Shown here: positions 25,554 to 33,303 of the stretch, one piece after another | How positions within the stretch are numbered: the first letter of the stretch is position 1 | Layout: each line of letters starts with the position of its first letter | Assembly: GCA_017795085.1 (NCBI GenBank) | Contig: CP051246.1 | Span: 4,590,514 to 4,654,513 of the forward strand | Direction: 5' to 3' | Source: Salegentibacter sp. | GTDB lineage: Bacteria; Bacteroidota; Bacteroidia; Flavobacteriales; Flavobacteriaceae | Length of the DNA stretch: 64,000 nt | Notes under the pieces: model-generated | Told to the model about the DNA's origin: nothing | What the model saw: the letters and a program-made list of their open reading frames with translations, nothing else | Database searches by the model: none | Translations under genes and position numbers: made by a program

Positions 25554-25973
25554 ATGTTACAACCTAAAAGAACAAAATACCGTAAGCAACAAAAAGGCCG
25601 TATGAAAGGAAACGCCCAGCGTGGTCATCGCCTTTCTAACGGAACCTTCGGGATTAAGTCTTTAGACTCTAATTTCGTAAACGCCCGTCAAATTGAAGCT
25701 GCACGTATTGCTGCTACCCGTTATATGAAAAGGGAAGGTTCGCTTTGGATTAAGATATTTCCAGACAAACCTATCACCAAAAAACCTCTTGAGGTACGTA
25801 TGGGTAAAGGTAAAGGTGCTGTGGAATACTGGGCAGCTGTTGTGAAACCAGGGAGAATAATGTTTGAAATTGGCGGTGTGCCTATGGACGTGGCTAAAGA
25901 AGCCCTTCGTCTGGCAGCCCAAAAGCTTCCTGTGAGAACCAAATTTATAGTAGCTAGAGATTATCAGGCTTAA
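25554..25973 (+). CDS. rplP: 50S ribosomal protein L16
   Basis: 139 residues. LQPKRTKYRKQQKGRMKGNA, then GTFGIKSLDSNFVNARQIEAAR and RMGKGKGAVEYWAAVVKPG, typical. Near the A site and tRNA elbow. Followed by rpmC. Confidence 0.97.
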   Translation: MLQPKRTKYRKQQKGRMKGNAQRGHRLSNGTFGIKSLDSNFVNARQIEAARIAATRYMKREGSLWIKIFPDKPITKKPLEVRMGKGKGAVEYWAAVVKPGRIMFEIGGVPMDVAKEALRLAAQKLPVRTKFIVARDYQA

Positions 25974-25984
25974 AATATAATTTT

Positions 25985-26176
25985 ATGAAACAATCAGAAG
26001 TAAAAGAATTTTCTGTGGCAGAATTACAGGAAGAGCTTGAAAAGTCTAGAAAAGCCTATTCAGATTTAAAAATGGCTCACGCGGTTTCGCCCCTGGAGAA
26101 CCCAATACAGCTAAGAGCTGTAAGAAGAACTATAGCGAGACTTGCTACAGAGTTAAATAAAAGAGAACAACAATAA
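25985..26176 (+). CDS. rpmC: 50S ribosomal protein L29
   Basis: 63 residues, two-helix protein at the tunnel exit. EFSVAELQEELEKSRKAYSDLK and NPIQLRAVRRTIARLATELNKRE are typical. Seventeen bases before rpsQ. Confidence 0.95.
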   Translation: MKQSEVKEFSVAELQEELEKSRKAYSDLKMAHAVSPLENPIQLRAVRRTIARLATELNKREQQ

Positions 26177-26193
26177 GTGTTATTCTGCTGAAC

Positions 26194-26451
26194 ATGGAAA
26201 AAAGAAACTTAAGAAAAGAACGTATAGGTGTAGTTACCAGTAATAAAATGCAGAAATCTATTGTGGTTTCTGAGGTTAAGAAAGTAAAACACCCTATGTA
26301 TGGAAAATTCGTTTTAAAGACGAAAAAATACGTAGCGCACGACGAAGAAAACAACTGCAACGAAGGAGATACTGTGAGGATTATGGAAACACGTCCTTTA
26401 AGTAAATCTAAGTGTTGGAGATTAGTAGAAATAATTGAAAGAGCGAAGTAA
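26194..26451 (+). CDS. rpsQ: 30S ribosomal protein S17
   Basis: 85 residues, OB fold. RKERIGVVTSNKMQKSIVV, KHPMYGKFVLKTKKYVAHDE and GDTVRIMETRPLSKSK form the S17 signature. Two bases before rplN, completing the S10 cluster. Confidence 0.96.
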   Translation: MEKRNLRKERIGVVTSNKMQKSIVVSEVKKVKHPMYGKFVLKTKKYVAHDEENNCNEGDTVRIMETRPLSKSKCWRLVEIIERAK

Positions 26452-26453
26452 TT

Positions 26454-26822
26454 ATGGTACAACAGGAATCCAGATTAAAAGTAGCAGACAATACCGGAGC
26501 TAAGGAAGTTTTAGCGATTCGTGTATTGGGAGGTACAAAGAAGCGGTATGCTTCTGTTGGGGATAAAATTGTAGTGAGTGTAAAAGAAGCTACCCCTAAC
26601 GGAAACATTAAAAAGGGAACCGTTTCAACAGCAGTTGTTGTTCGTACCAAGAAAGAAGTACGCCGGCCAGACGGATCTTATATTCGTTTTGATGATAATG
26701 CCTGTGTATTACTTAATCCACAAGGTGAAATGCGCGGTACCCGTGTATTTGGACCGGTGGCCAGAGAGCTTCGTGACAGGCAATTCATGAAAATTGTATC
26801 ATTGGCACCAGAAGTGCTTTAA
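26454..26822 (+). CDS. rplN: 50S ribosomal protein L14
   Basis: 122 residues, first gene of the spc cluster. MVQQESRLKVADNTGAKEVLAIRVLGG, GVSVKEATPNG-like core and ARELRDRQFMKIVSLAPEVL end. Interface protein bridging to 16S h14. No separate promoter was seen before it. Confidence 0.97.
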   Translation: MVQQESRLKVADNTGAKEVLAIRVLGGTKKRYASVGDKIVVSVKEATPNGNIKKGTVSTAVVVRTKKEVRRPDGSYIRFDDNACVLLNPQGEMRGTRVFGPVARELRDRQFMKIVSLAPEVL

Positions 26823-26833
26823 TACATTAAAAA

Positions 26834-27145
26834 ATGAGAAAGCTTAAAATAAAATCAGGAGATACCGTAAAGGTGATTGCTGGAGATCATAAAGGTCAGG
26901 AAGGTAAAGTCCAGAAAGTACTCCGTGAGAAAAATAAAGCCATCGTAGAAGGGGTTAACACAATCTCAAAACACGAGAAACCAAGTGCATCTAATCCGCA
27001 GGGTGGTATTGTAAAGAAAGAAGCCCCTATTCATATTTCCAACCTTTCTTTAGTAGATAAGAACGGGGATACTACCCGTGTTGGATATCGTGAGGAAGAT
27101 GGGAAGAAAGTAAGGTATTCCAAAAAATCTAATGAAGTAATTTAG
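26834..27145 (+). CDS. rplX: 50S ribosomal protein L24
   Basis: 103 residues with a KOW motif (IKSGDTVKVIAGDHKGQEGKV), then EGVNTISKHEKPS and GGIVKKEAPIHISNL. Assembly initiator of the 50S subunit. Eleven bases after rplN. Confidence 0.96.
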   Translation: MRKLKIKSGDTVKVIAGDHKGQEGKVQKVLREKNKAIVEGVNTISKHEKPSASNPQGGIVKKEAPIHISNLSLVDKNGDTTRVGYREEDGKKVRYSKKSNEVI

Positions 27146-27147
27146 TT

Positions 27148-27699
27148 ATGGCATACGTACCAAGACTTAAAGCAGAATTTAACGAAAGGATTAAATCTGC
27201 GCTTAAAGAAGAATTCAGCTACTCCAATGTGATGGAGATTCCAAGATTGCAAAAAATTGTAATTAGCCGTGGGGTTGGTGCAGCTGTAGCAGACAAGAAG
27301 CTTATAGATCATGCTGTAGACGAATTATCGGCAATTTCAGGTCAAAAAGCGGTGCAAACCATTTCTAAAAAAGACGTTGCAACTTTTAAGCTACGTAAAG
27401 GAATGCCAATTGGTGCTAAAGTAACTCTTAGAGGTTACCGTATGTACGAATTCCTTGACAGGTTAATAACTACCGCTTTGCCAAGGGTGCGTGATTTTAA
27501 CGGAATTAAAGCTACAGGCTTTGATGGACGGGGAAATTACAACCTTGGGGTTACCGAACAAATTATCTTTCCTGAGATCGATATCGATAAGGTAAACCGA
27601 ATTAATGGTATGGATATCACTTTTGTAACTTCGGCCGAAACCGATAAGGAAGCAAAATCATTGTTAACCGAACTGGGACTACCGTTTAAAAAGAATTAA
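27148..27699 (+). CDS. rplE: 50S ribosomal protein L5
   Basis: 183 residues. NVMEIPRLQKIVISRGVG, KKDVATFKLRKGMPIGAKVTLRG and GRGNYNLGVTEQIIFPEID, typical of L5, which binds 5S rRNA and bridges to S13. Two bases after rplX and two before rpsN. Confidence 0.97.
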   Translation: MAYVPRLKAEFNERIKSALKEEFSYSNVMEIPRLQKIVISRGVGAAVADKKLIDHAVDELSAISGQKAVQTISKKDVATFKLRKGMPIGAKVTLRGYRMYEFLDRLITTALPRVRDFNGIKATGFDGRGNYNLGVTEQIIFPEIDIDKVNRINGMDITFVTSAETDKEAKSLLTELGLPFKKN

Positions 27700-27701
27700 T
27701 T

Positions 27702-27971
27702 ATGGCTAAAGAATCAATGAAAGCCCGTGAGGTGAAGAGACAAAAAATGGTAAAGAAATATGCTGACAAACGTGAGGCTTTAAAAGAAGCAGGCGATTGG
27801 GAAGCACTTCAAAAATTACCAAAAAACTCTTCTCCGGTACGTTTGCACAACCGTTGTAAATTAACCGGAAGGCCTAAAGGTTATATGAGACAGTTTGGTC
27901 TTTCCCGTGTAATGTTTAGGGAAATGGCTAATAAGGGCCTTATTCCGGGAGTGAAAAAAGCAAGTTGGTAA
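27702..27971 (+). CDS. rpsN: 30S ribosomal protein S14, zinc-free type
   Basis: 89 residues, the long form of S14. Only one Cys (NRCKLTGRPKGYMRQFGLSR) instead of the CxxC pairs of the short zinc-binding form, so no zinc site. MAKESMKAREVKRQKMVKKY start and PGVKKASW end are normal. A structured 69-bp spacer follows before rpsH. Confidence 0.95.
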   Translation: MAKESMKAREVKRQKMVKKYADKREALKEAGDWEALQKLPKNSSPVRLHNRCKLTGRPKGYMRQFGLSRVMFREMANKGLIPGVKKASW

Positions 27972-27981
27972 ATTGTTAAAT

Positions 27982-28026
27982 GGATGAAGGTTCTCACGGA
28001 AAGTCCGTAAGAGCAAAACCACATCC
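27982..28026 (+). promoter_or_regulatory. Structured spacer before rpsH, possible S8 autoregulatory site
   Basis: Nested complementary blocks GGATG/CATCC (27982-27986, 28022-28026), GGTT/AACC (27989-27992, 28017-28020) and CTCACGGA with TCCGTAAGAG form one long interrupted stem with an AAG loop. It ends 14 bp before the rpsH start. In E. coli S8 represses spc translation through a 16S-like mRNA element; a like role here is inference. Confidence 0.5.
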
Positions 28027-28040
28027 GCAAATTAAAATAG

Positions 28041-28439
28041 ATGAATACAGATCCTATTGCAGATTATCTAACAAGGATTAGAAATGCTGTGGCAGCTAGC
28101 CACCGGGTAGTAGAAATTCCCGCTTCTAACCTTAAAAAGGAAATCACTAAAATTTTATTCGATCAAGGATATATTCTTAGTTACAAATTTGATGATAGTA
28201 CTGCGCAAGGGACAATTAAAATTGCCCTTAAGTACGATAAAATCAGCAAAGACCCTGTAATTAAAGAAATCCAGCGAATAAGTACACCTGGTTTACGTAA
28301 GTATGCCGGAGCTGGCAAACTACCACGTGTACTTAATGGATTGGGTATTGCTATCGTCTCTACTTCTAAAGGGGTAATGACCGAGAAGCAGGCCAAAGCC
28401 GAAAATGTTGGTGGAGAAGTTTTGTGTTACGTTTACTAA
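28041..28439 (+). CDS. rpsH: 30S ribosomal protein S8
   Basis: 132 residues. TDPIADYLTRIRNAVAA, SKDPVIKEIQRISTPGLRKY and GLGIAIVSTSKGVMTEKQA, GGEVLCYVY are typical. Primary 16S central-domain binder and known translational repressor of spc operons. The 69-bp upstream spacer is unusually long for this operon and structured. Confidence 0.97.
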   Translation: MNTDPIADYLTRIRNAVAASHRVVEIPASNLKKEITKILFDQGYILSYKFDDSTAQGTIKIALKYDKISKDPVIKEIQRISTPGLRKYAGAGKLPRVLNGLGIAIVSTSKGVMTEKQAKAENVGGEVLCYVY

Positions 28440-28459
28440 TCCTTAAAAAGACTTAAACA

Positions 28460-29002
28460 ATGTCAAGAATAGGTAAAAGCCCAATTACAATACCTGAAGG
28501 TGTAAATGTAGATTACAAAGACGGGGTTGTAACGGTAAAAGGAAAGTTAGGAGAGCTTACACAGAAAGTAGATAATATCGCCGTTTCTATTGAAGACGAT
28601 ATTATTTCTTTCGAACGTTCTTCAGAAAAGAGTGATCAAAAAGCAAAGCATGGGCTATACCGTGCTTTGATTAACAATATGATTAAAGGGGTAACTGAAG
28701 GTTATTCTAAAGAATTAGAATTGGTAGGGGTAGGATATCGCGCTACTAACCAGGGACAAAAATTAGATTTGGCCGTTGGGTACTCTCATAATATTGTAAT
28801 AGATTTGGCTCCCGAAGTTAAAGTAGAAACTGTTTCAGAAAAAGGTAAAAATCCTGTAGTGAAACTAACTTCTTACGATAAACAGCTTGTGGGCCAGGTG
28901 GCTGCTAAAATACGAAGCTTTAGAGCACCTGAACCTTATAAAGGTAAAGGGATTAAGTTTGTTGGTGAACAGCTACGTAGAAAAGCAGGTAAATCAGCTT
29001 AA
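28460..29002 (+). CDS. rplF: 50S ribosomal protein L6
   Basis: 180 residues, two-fold internal repeat. SRIGKSPITIPEGVNVDYKDG, then LELVGVGYRATNQGQKLDLAVGYSH and PEPYKGKGIKFVGEQLRRKAGKSA. Sits near the sarcin-ricin loop. Twenty bases after rpsH. Confidence 0.97.
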   Translation: MSRIGKSPITIPEGVNVDYKDGVVTVKGKLGELTQKVDNIAVSIEDDIISFERSSEKSDQKAKHGLYRALINNMIKGVTEGYSKELELVGVGYRATNQGQKLDLAVGYSHNIVIDLAPEVKVETVSEKGKNPVVKLTSYDKQLVGQVAAKIRSFRAPEPYKGKGIKFVGEQLRRKAGKSA

Positions 29003-29014
29003 TAAAGTTTAGAT

Positions 29015-29368
29015 ATGGCAGTTTCAAAACAAGAAAGAAGATATAAAATAAGAAAGCGTGTACGTAAGTCTATTACGGGTACCGCAAGCCGTCCAAGATT
29101 ATCGGTTTACCGTAGCAATAAAGAAATTTATGCTCAACTAATCGATGATGTTGAAGGGAAAACAATTGTGGCCGCTTCTTCAAGAGATAAAGATGTCTCA
29201 GTAGAAGGTGATAAAAGCAAACAGGCAGCGCTTGTTGGTAAATCCCTTGCTGAAAAGGCAGTTAAAGCCGGAGTGGAAACTATCTCTTTTGATAGGGGTG
29301 GTTATCTGTATCACGGAAGAGTTAAATCATTAGCAGAAGGTGCTCGCGAAGGAGGACTAAAATTCTAA
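29015..29368 (+). CDS. rplR: 50S ribosomal protein L18
   Basis: 117 residues. RRYKIRKRVRKSITGTASRPRLSVYRSNKEIYAQ and FDRGGYLYHGRVKSLAEGAREGGLKF, typical 5S rRNA binding protein. Seven bases before rpsE. Confidence 0.97.
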   Translation: MAVSKQERRYKIRKRVRKSITGTASRPRLSVYRSNKEIYAQLIDDVEGKTIVAASSRDKDVSVEGDKSKQAALVGKSLAEKAVKAGVETISFDRGGYLYHGRVKSLAEGAREGGLKF

Positions 29369-29375
29369 GAAAGTT

Positions 29376-29900
29376 ATGTATCAAGATTATAAAAACGTAG
29401 AACATGTAAAACCAGGAGGTCTTGAATTGAAAGATCGTTTGGTAGGAGTGCAACGTGTTACTAAGGTTACAAAAGGTGGTAGGGCCTTTGGTTTTTCTGC
29501 TATTGTTGTGGTAGGAGACGAAAATGGCGTAGTTGGCCAAGGATTGGGAAAATCTAAAGAAGTTGCCGATGCTATTTCTAAAGCCGTTGAAGATGCTAAA
29601 AAGAATTTGGTGCGAATTCCTTTGAATAAAGGTACCTTGCCTCATGAGCAGAAGGGTAAATACGGTGGTGCCCGGGTGTTGTTGCTTCCTGCAGCAACTG
29701 GTACCGGAATTATTGCCGGTGGAGCCATCCGTGCCGTTCTGGAATCTGTAGGGGTGCACGATGTACTTTCAAAGAACCAGGGCTCTTCAAACCCTCACAA
29801 TGTAGTGAAAGCTACTTTTGATGCTTTGTTGCAACTTCGCAGTGCTGAAGCCGTAGCTAAACAACGCGGTATATCATTAGATAAAGTATTTAAAGGATAA
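29376..29900 (+). CDS. rpsE: 30S ribosomal protein S5
   Basis: 174 residues. Double-stranded RNA-binding-like N-terminal domain (LKDRLVGVQRVTKVTKGGRAFGFSAIVVVGDENG) and GTGIIAGGAIRAVLESVGVHDV. Located at the mRNA entry site; spectinomycin-site loop not obviously changed. Part of the spc cluster. Confidence 0.97.
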   Translation: MYQDYKNVEHVKPGGLELKDRLVGVQRVTKVTKGGRAFGFSAIVVVGDENGVVGQGLGKSKEVADAISKAVEDAKKNLVRIPLNKGTLPHEQKGKYGGARVLLLPAATGTGIIAGGAIRAVLESVGVHDVLSKNQGSSNPHNVVKATFDALLQLRSAEAVAKQRGISLDKVFKG

Positions 29901-29912
29901 TTCGAGGATAAA

Positions 29913-30095
29913 ATGGGAAAGATAGTAGTAAAGCAGGTTAAAAGTGCGATTAATCGTACTCAAAACCAGAAACGTACTTTAGAAGCACTTGGTTTAAGAA
30001 AAATGAACCAGGTGGTAGAGCACGATGATACGCCAAACATCCTTGGTATGGTAAATAAAGTTAAACATTTAGTTTCTGTAGAGGAAACAAAATAA
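29913..30095 (+). CDS. rpmD: 50S ribosomal protein L30
   Basis: 60 residues. KIVVKQVKSAINRTQNQKRTLEALGLRKMNQ is the L30 signature. Absent from many bacteria but retained here in its usual place between rpsE and rplO. Confidence 0.95.
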   Translation: MGKIVVKQVKSAINRTQNQKRTLEALGLRKMNQVVEHDDTPNILGMVNKVKHLVSVEETK

Positions 30096-30104
30096 TAGGT
30101 TCAC

Positions 30105-30557
30105 ATGGATTTAAGTAACTTAAAACCTGCAAAAGGTTCAGTTAAAAGTAACAATAAGCGCGTTGGCCGTGGTGAAGGTTCAGGGAAAGGTGGTACATCT
30201 ACCCGTGGGCATAAAGGAGCCAAATCGCGTTCTGGTTACTCCAAGAAAATAGGCTTTGAAGGTGGTCAGATGCCACTTCAACGCCGCGTGCCAAAATTTG
30301 GTTTCAGTAACAGGAATCGTGTAGCATATCAAGGTGTAAACTTAGATACCCTTCAGCGTTTGGTTGATGAAGGTAAAGTAGAAGACACTGTAGATGTTAA
30401 CGTTTTAGTAGAAAACGGAATTGCAGGTAAAAACGAACTTGTTAAGATATTAGGTAGAGGTGAATTAAAGGCAAAGTTGAAAATATCTGTTCATAAATTT
30501 TCAGCCTCAGCAAAAGAAGCTATCGAAGCTGCCGGAGGTGAAGTTGATACTTTATAA
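30105..30557 (+). CDS. rplO: 50S ribosomal protein L15
   Basis: 150 residues. MDLSNLKPAKGSVKSNNKRVGRGEGSGKGGTSTRGHKGAKSRSG-type glycine-rich N-terminus, then GGQMPLQRRVPKFGF. Ten bases before secY, which is the usual pairing. Confidence 0.97.
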   Translation: MDLSNLKPAKGSVKSNNKRVGRGEGSGKGGTSTRGHKGAKSRSGYSKKIGFEGGQMPLQRRVPKFGFSNRNRVAYQGVNLDTLQRLVDEGKVEDTVDVNVLVENGIAGKNELVKILGRGELKAKLKISVHKFSASAKEAIEAAGGEVDTL

Positions 30558-30567
30558 TAGATAACCA

Positions 30568-31905
30568 ATGAAATTCATCAATACGATTAAAAATATCTGG
30601 AAAATTGAGGAACTGAAAAACCGAATTTTAGTAACCCTTGGGTTATTACTGGTATACCGTTTTGGTGCACAGGTAGTGCTGCCGGGTGTAGATGCTTCGC
30701 AGCTTGCAAACCTTGCAAACCAAACCGATGGGGGGCTTTTGGGCCTCCTTAATGCGTTTACCGGTGGTGCATTCTCTAATGCCTCTGTTTTCGCCCTTGG
30801 TATTATGCCGTATATTTCGGCCTCTATTGTAGTGCAGCTCATGGGAATTGCAATTCCTTATTTGCAAAAACTACAAAAAGAAGGGGAGAGCGGTAGAAGA
30901 AAGATTAATCAGATTACTCGTTGGTTAACCATTGCTATTACACTGGTGCAGGGGCCTGGTTATATTTATAACCTGTTTCGTACCTTACCTCAAGATGCGT
31001 TTTTGTTGGGAAATAGCGTAACCTTTGTGGCTGCTTCTGTTATTATCCTTACAACAGGATGTATTTTTGCAATGTGGCTTGGTGAGAAAATAACCGATAA
31101 AGGAATTGGTAACGGGATCTCCCTGTTAATTATGGTAGGGATTATCGCTACGCTTCCGCAGGCTTTTATTCAGGAATTTGCTTCCCGTGTATTTGAGTCC
31201 AACGGAGGTTTAATTATGATTCTTATTGAGTTGGTAATTTGGTTTGTAATTATTTTGGCTTCTGTAATGCTGGTAATGGCCGTGCGTCAGGTTCCGGTGC
31301 AATATGCCAGGAGAACTGCTTCCGGAGGCTACGAAAAAAATGTATTTGGTTCACGCCAGTATATTCCATTGAAGTTGAATGCTTCAGGGGTTATGCCAAT
31401 TATCTTTGCTCAGGCAATTATGTTTATCCCGGCAGCTGTTGCAGGTCTTTCTGATTCTGAAACTGCACAAGGGGTGACTGCAGCTTTTAGCGATATATTC
31501 GGTTTTTGGTATAATGTTGTTTTTGCACTGTTAATTATTGTGTTTACTTATTTCTATACGGCTATTACGGTGCCTACCAATAAGATGGCAGACGACCTTA
31601 AAAGAAGTGGCGGATTTATTCCCGGGATACGTCCCGGAAGTGAAACAGCCGATTTTCTTGATCGTGTAATGTCTCAAATCACCCTGCCCGGATCAGTGTT
31701 TTTAGCACTTCTTGCAGTATTTCCTGCAATCGTGGTAAGTTTATTGGGAGTGCAGCAAAACTGGGCACTATTTTTTGGGGGAACCTCGCTTTTAATTATG
31801 GTAGGTGTGGCTATAGATACGATGCAGCAAGTAAATTCGTACCTGCTTAACAGGCATTACGACGGCTTGATGAAAACCGGTAAAAACCGAAAAACAGTAG
31901 CCTGA
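30568..31905 (+). CDS. secY: Protein translocase subunit SecY
   Basis: 445 residues with ten predicted membrane segments. The N-terminal GAQVVLPGVD, plug/lateral-gate region GGLLGLLNAFTGGAFSNASVFALGIMPYISASIV and the conserved cytoplasmic loops (RTASGGYEKNVFGSRQYIPLK; RSGGFIPGIRPG) mark it clearly. Forms the export channel with SecE and SecG; Ffh at 47880 delivers its membrane clients. Last gene of the spc cluster. Confidence 0.97.
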   Translation: MKFINTIKNIWKIEELKNRILVTLGLLLVYRFGAQVVLPGVDASQLANLANQTDGGLLGLLNAFTGGAFSNASVFALGIMPYISASIVVQLMGIAIPYLQKLQKEGESGRRKINQITRWLTIAITLVQGPGYIYNLFRTLPQDAFLLGNSVTFVAASVIILTTGCIFAMWLGEKITDKGIGNGISLLIMVGIIATLPQAFIQEFASRVFESNGGLIMILIELVIWFVIILASVMLVMAVRQVPVQYARRTASGGYEKNVFGSRQYIPLKLNASGVMPIIFAQAIMFIPAAVAGLSDSETAQGVTAAFSDIFGFWYNVVFALLIIVFTYFYTAITVPTNKMADDLKRSGGFIPGIRPGSETADFLDRVMSQITLPGSVFLALLAVFPAIVVSLLGVQQNWALFFGGTSLLIMVGVAIDTMQQVNSYLLNRHYDGLMKTGKNRKTVA

Positions 31906-31992
31906 TTATAGGAATACGGAGTTAGTATTTAGCTTTTAGATAAAAAGCATATACTCTAAAAACTATAACTAACAACTAAAACTAAATAACAA

Positions 31993-32208
31993 ATGGCAAA
32001 ACAACCAGCAATAGAGCAAGATGGGACTATAATCGAAGCATTGTCTAATGCAATGTTTCGGGTAGAACTTGAAAACGGTCACGTGGTGACTGCTCACATT
32101 TCGGGTAAAATGCGTATGCACTATATAAAGCTGTTGCCCGGAGACAAAGTGAAACTGGAAATGAGTCCTTATGATTTAACTAAGGCTCGCATTACTTATA
32201 GATATTAA
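31993..32208 (+). CDS. infA: Translation initiation factor IF-1
   Basis: 71 residues, a single OB fold. AKQPAIEQDGTIIEALSNAMFRVELENGHVVTAHISGKMR and MSPYDLTKARITYRY. Eighty-seven bases separate it from secY, with a small GCTTTT...AAAAGC hairpin near 31941-31957. Binds the A site of the 30S subunit. Confidence 0.96.
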   Translation: MAKQPAIEQDGTIIEALSNAMFRVELENGHVVTAHISGKMRMHYIKLLPGDKVKLEMSPYDLTKARITYRY

Positions 32209-32214
32209 AAACAA

Positions 32215-32325
32215 TTTGAGCTATTTATAAAATTTTTGGTACTTTTGCAACCTGAATTTTTGATAGCTGAACAAATCCTGGGTGCGAATTAGGCCTCGCT
32301 TGCCGGGAGCACAAAAACAAAAAAG
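32215..32325 (+). promoter_or_regulatory. Promoter and leader ahead of rpmJ and the alpha cluster
   Basis: TTTG (32215-32218) and TACTTTTG (32240-32247), spaced 21 bp, match the Bacteroidota -33/-7 pattern. The roughly 75-nt leader that would follow contains GTGC...GCAC and a GC-rich segment, CCTCGCTTGCCGGGAG, able to fold. It lies in the 117-bp infA-rpmJ spacer and would let rpmJ-rpsM-rpsK-rpsD-rpoA-rplQ be made separately. Confidence 0.6.
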
Positions 32326-32442
32326 ATGAAAGTAAGAGCATCAATAAAGAAACGAAGTGCCGACTGCAAGATTGTTCGCAGAAAAGGCAGGCTTTACGTG
32401 ATTAACAAAAAGAATCCTAGGTTTAAACAAAGACAAGGCTAA
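32326..32442 (+). CDS. rpmJ: 50S ribosomal protein L36, zinc-free type
   Basis: 38 residues: begins MKVRASIKKRSADCKIVRR and ends KNPRFKQRQG. Of the zinc ligands of classical L36 (Cys11, Cys14, Cys27, His33) only Cys14 remains; the others are Ser, Asn and Phe, so it is a C-minus L36. Two bases before rpsM. Easily overlooked because of its size. Confidence 0.95.
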   Translation: MKVRASIKKRSADCKIVRRKGRLYVINKKNPRFKQRQG

Positions 32443-32444
32443 TT

Positions 32445-32819
32445 ATGGCAAGAATTGCAGGGGTTGATATACCTAAACAAAAGCGAGGAGTTATAGCATT
32501 AACCTATATCTTCGGAATTGGCAAAAGCAGGGCGCAAAAAATACTTGCTGAAGCAAAAGTAGATGAAGGTACCAAAGTTTCAGATTGGACCGATGATGAG
32601 ATTGGTCGCATTCGAGAAGCTGTGGGGAATTTCACCATTGAAGGTGAATTGCGTACCGAAGTTCAAATGAGCATTAAGCGACTAATGGATATTGGTTGCT
32701 ACCGTGGGATTCGTCACAGAACGGGGCTTCCGCTTCGTGGGCAGCGTACCAAAAACAACTCAAGAACTAGAAAAGGAAGAAGAAAAACAGTTGCGAATAA
32801 GAAAAAAGCAACTAAATAG
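32445..32819 (+). CDS. rpsM: 30S ribosomal protein S13
   Basis: 124 residues. ARIAGVDIPKQKRGVIALTYIFGIGKSRAQKIL, MDIGCYRGIRHRTGLPLRGQRTKNNSRTRKG. Head protein contacting P-site tRNA and L5. First large gene of the alpha cluster. Confidence 0.97.
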   Translation: MARIAGVDIPKQKRGVIALTYIFGIGKSRAQKILAEAKVDEGTKVSDWTDDEIGRIREAVGNFTIEGELRTEVQMSIKRLMDIGCYRGIRHRTGLPLRGQRTKNNSRTRKGRRKTVANKKKATK

Positions 32820-32827
32820 TAAGTAGT

Positions 32828-33214
32828 ATGGCAAAGAAGACAACCCAGAAAAAACGTAAAGTAATTGTTGAGTCGAACGGACAGGCTCATGTTACTGCTT
32901 CTTTCAACAACATTATAATCTCTCTTACCAATAAAAAAGGAGATGTTGTTGCCTGGTCATCTGCAGGGAAAATGGGCTTTAGAGGTTCTAAAAAGAACAC
33001 TCCTTATGCTGCCCAGTTAGCTGCAGAAGACGCGTCTAAAGTGGCTCACGAAGCCGGTTTGCGCAAAGTGAAGGTTTACGTTAAAGGCCCAGGAAATGGT
33101 AGGGAATCTGCTATTCGGTCACTTCATAACAATGGAATTGAAGTAACCGAAATTATAGATGTTACCCCACTACCACATAATGGCTGTCGTCCACCTAAGA
33201 GACGTAGAGTTTAA
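32828..33214 (+). CDS. rpsK: 30S ribosomal protein S11
   Basis: 128 residues. AHVTASFNNIIISLTNKKGDVVAWSSAGKMGFRGSKKNTPYAAQ and DVTPLPHNGCRPPKRRRV. Platform protein near the E site. Eight bases after rpsM. Confidence 0.97.
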   Translation: MAKKTTQKKRKVIVESNGQAHVTASFNNIIISLTNKKGDVVAWSSAGKMGFRGSKKNTPYAAQLAAEDASKVAHEAGLRKVKVYVKGPGNGRESAIRSLHNNGIEVTEIIDVTPLPHNGCRPPKRRRV

Positions 33215-33235
33215 TTACAAATTTATTAGCAACTT

Positions 33236-33288
33236 GGAGAGGAGTTAAGATTATCGAAGGAGTTATGCCTTAATTCATAATCCCTCTC
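33236..33288 (+). promoter_or_regulatory. Structured rpsK-rpsD spacer, possible S4 regulatory element
   Basis: GAGAGG (33237-33242) pairs with CCTCTC (33283-33288), GATTAT (33249-33254) with ATAATC (33277-33282), and a competing TTAAG/CTTAA pairing (33245-33249, 33269-33273) is possible. The 89-bp spacer precedes the gene of S4, the known alpha-operon repressor in E. coli. Function here is inferred from position. Confidence 0.45.
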
Positions 33289-33303
33289 TTTAAATATTAT
33301 AAA

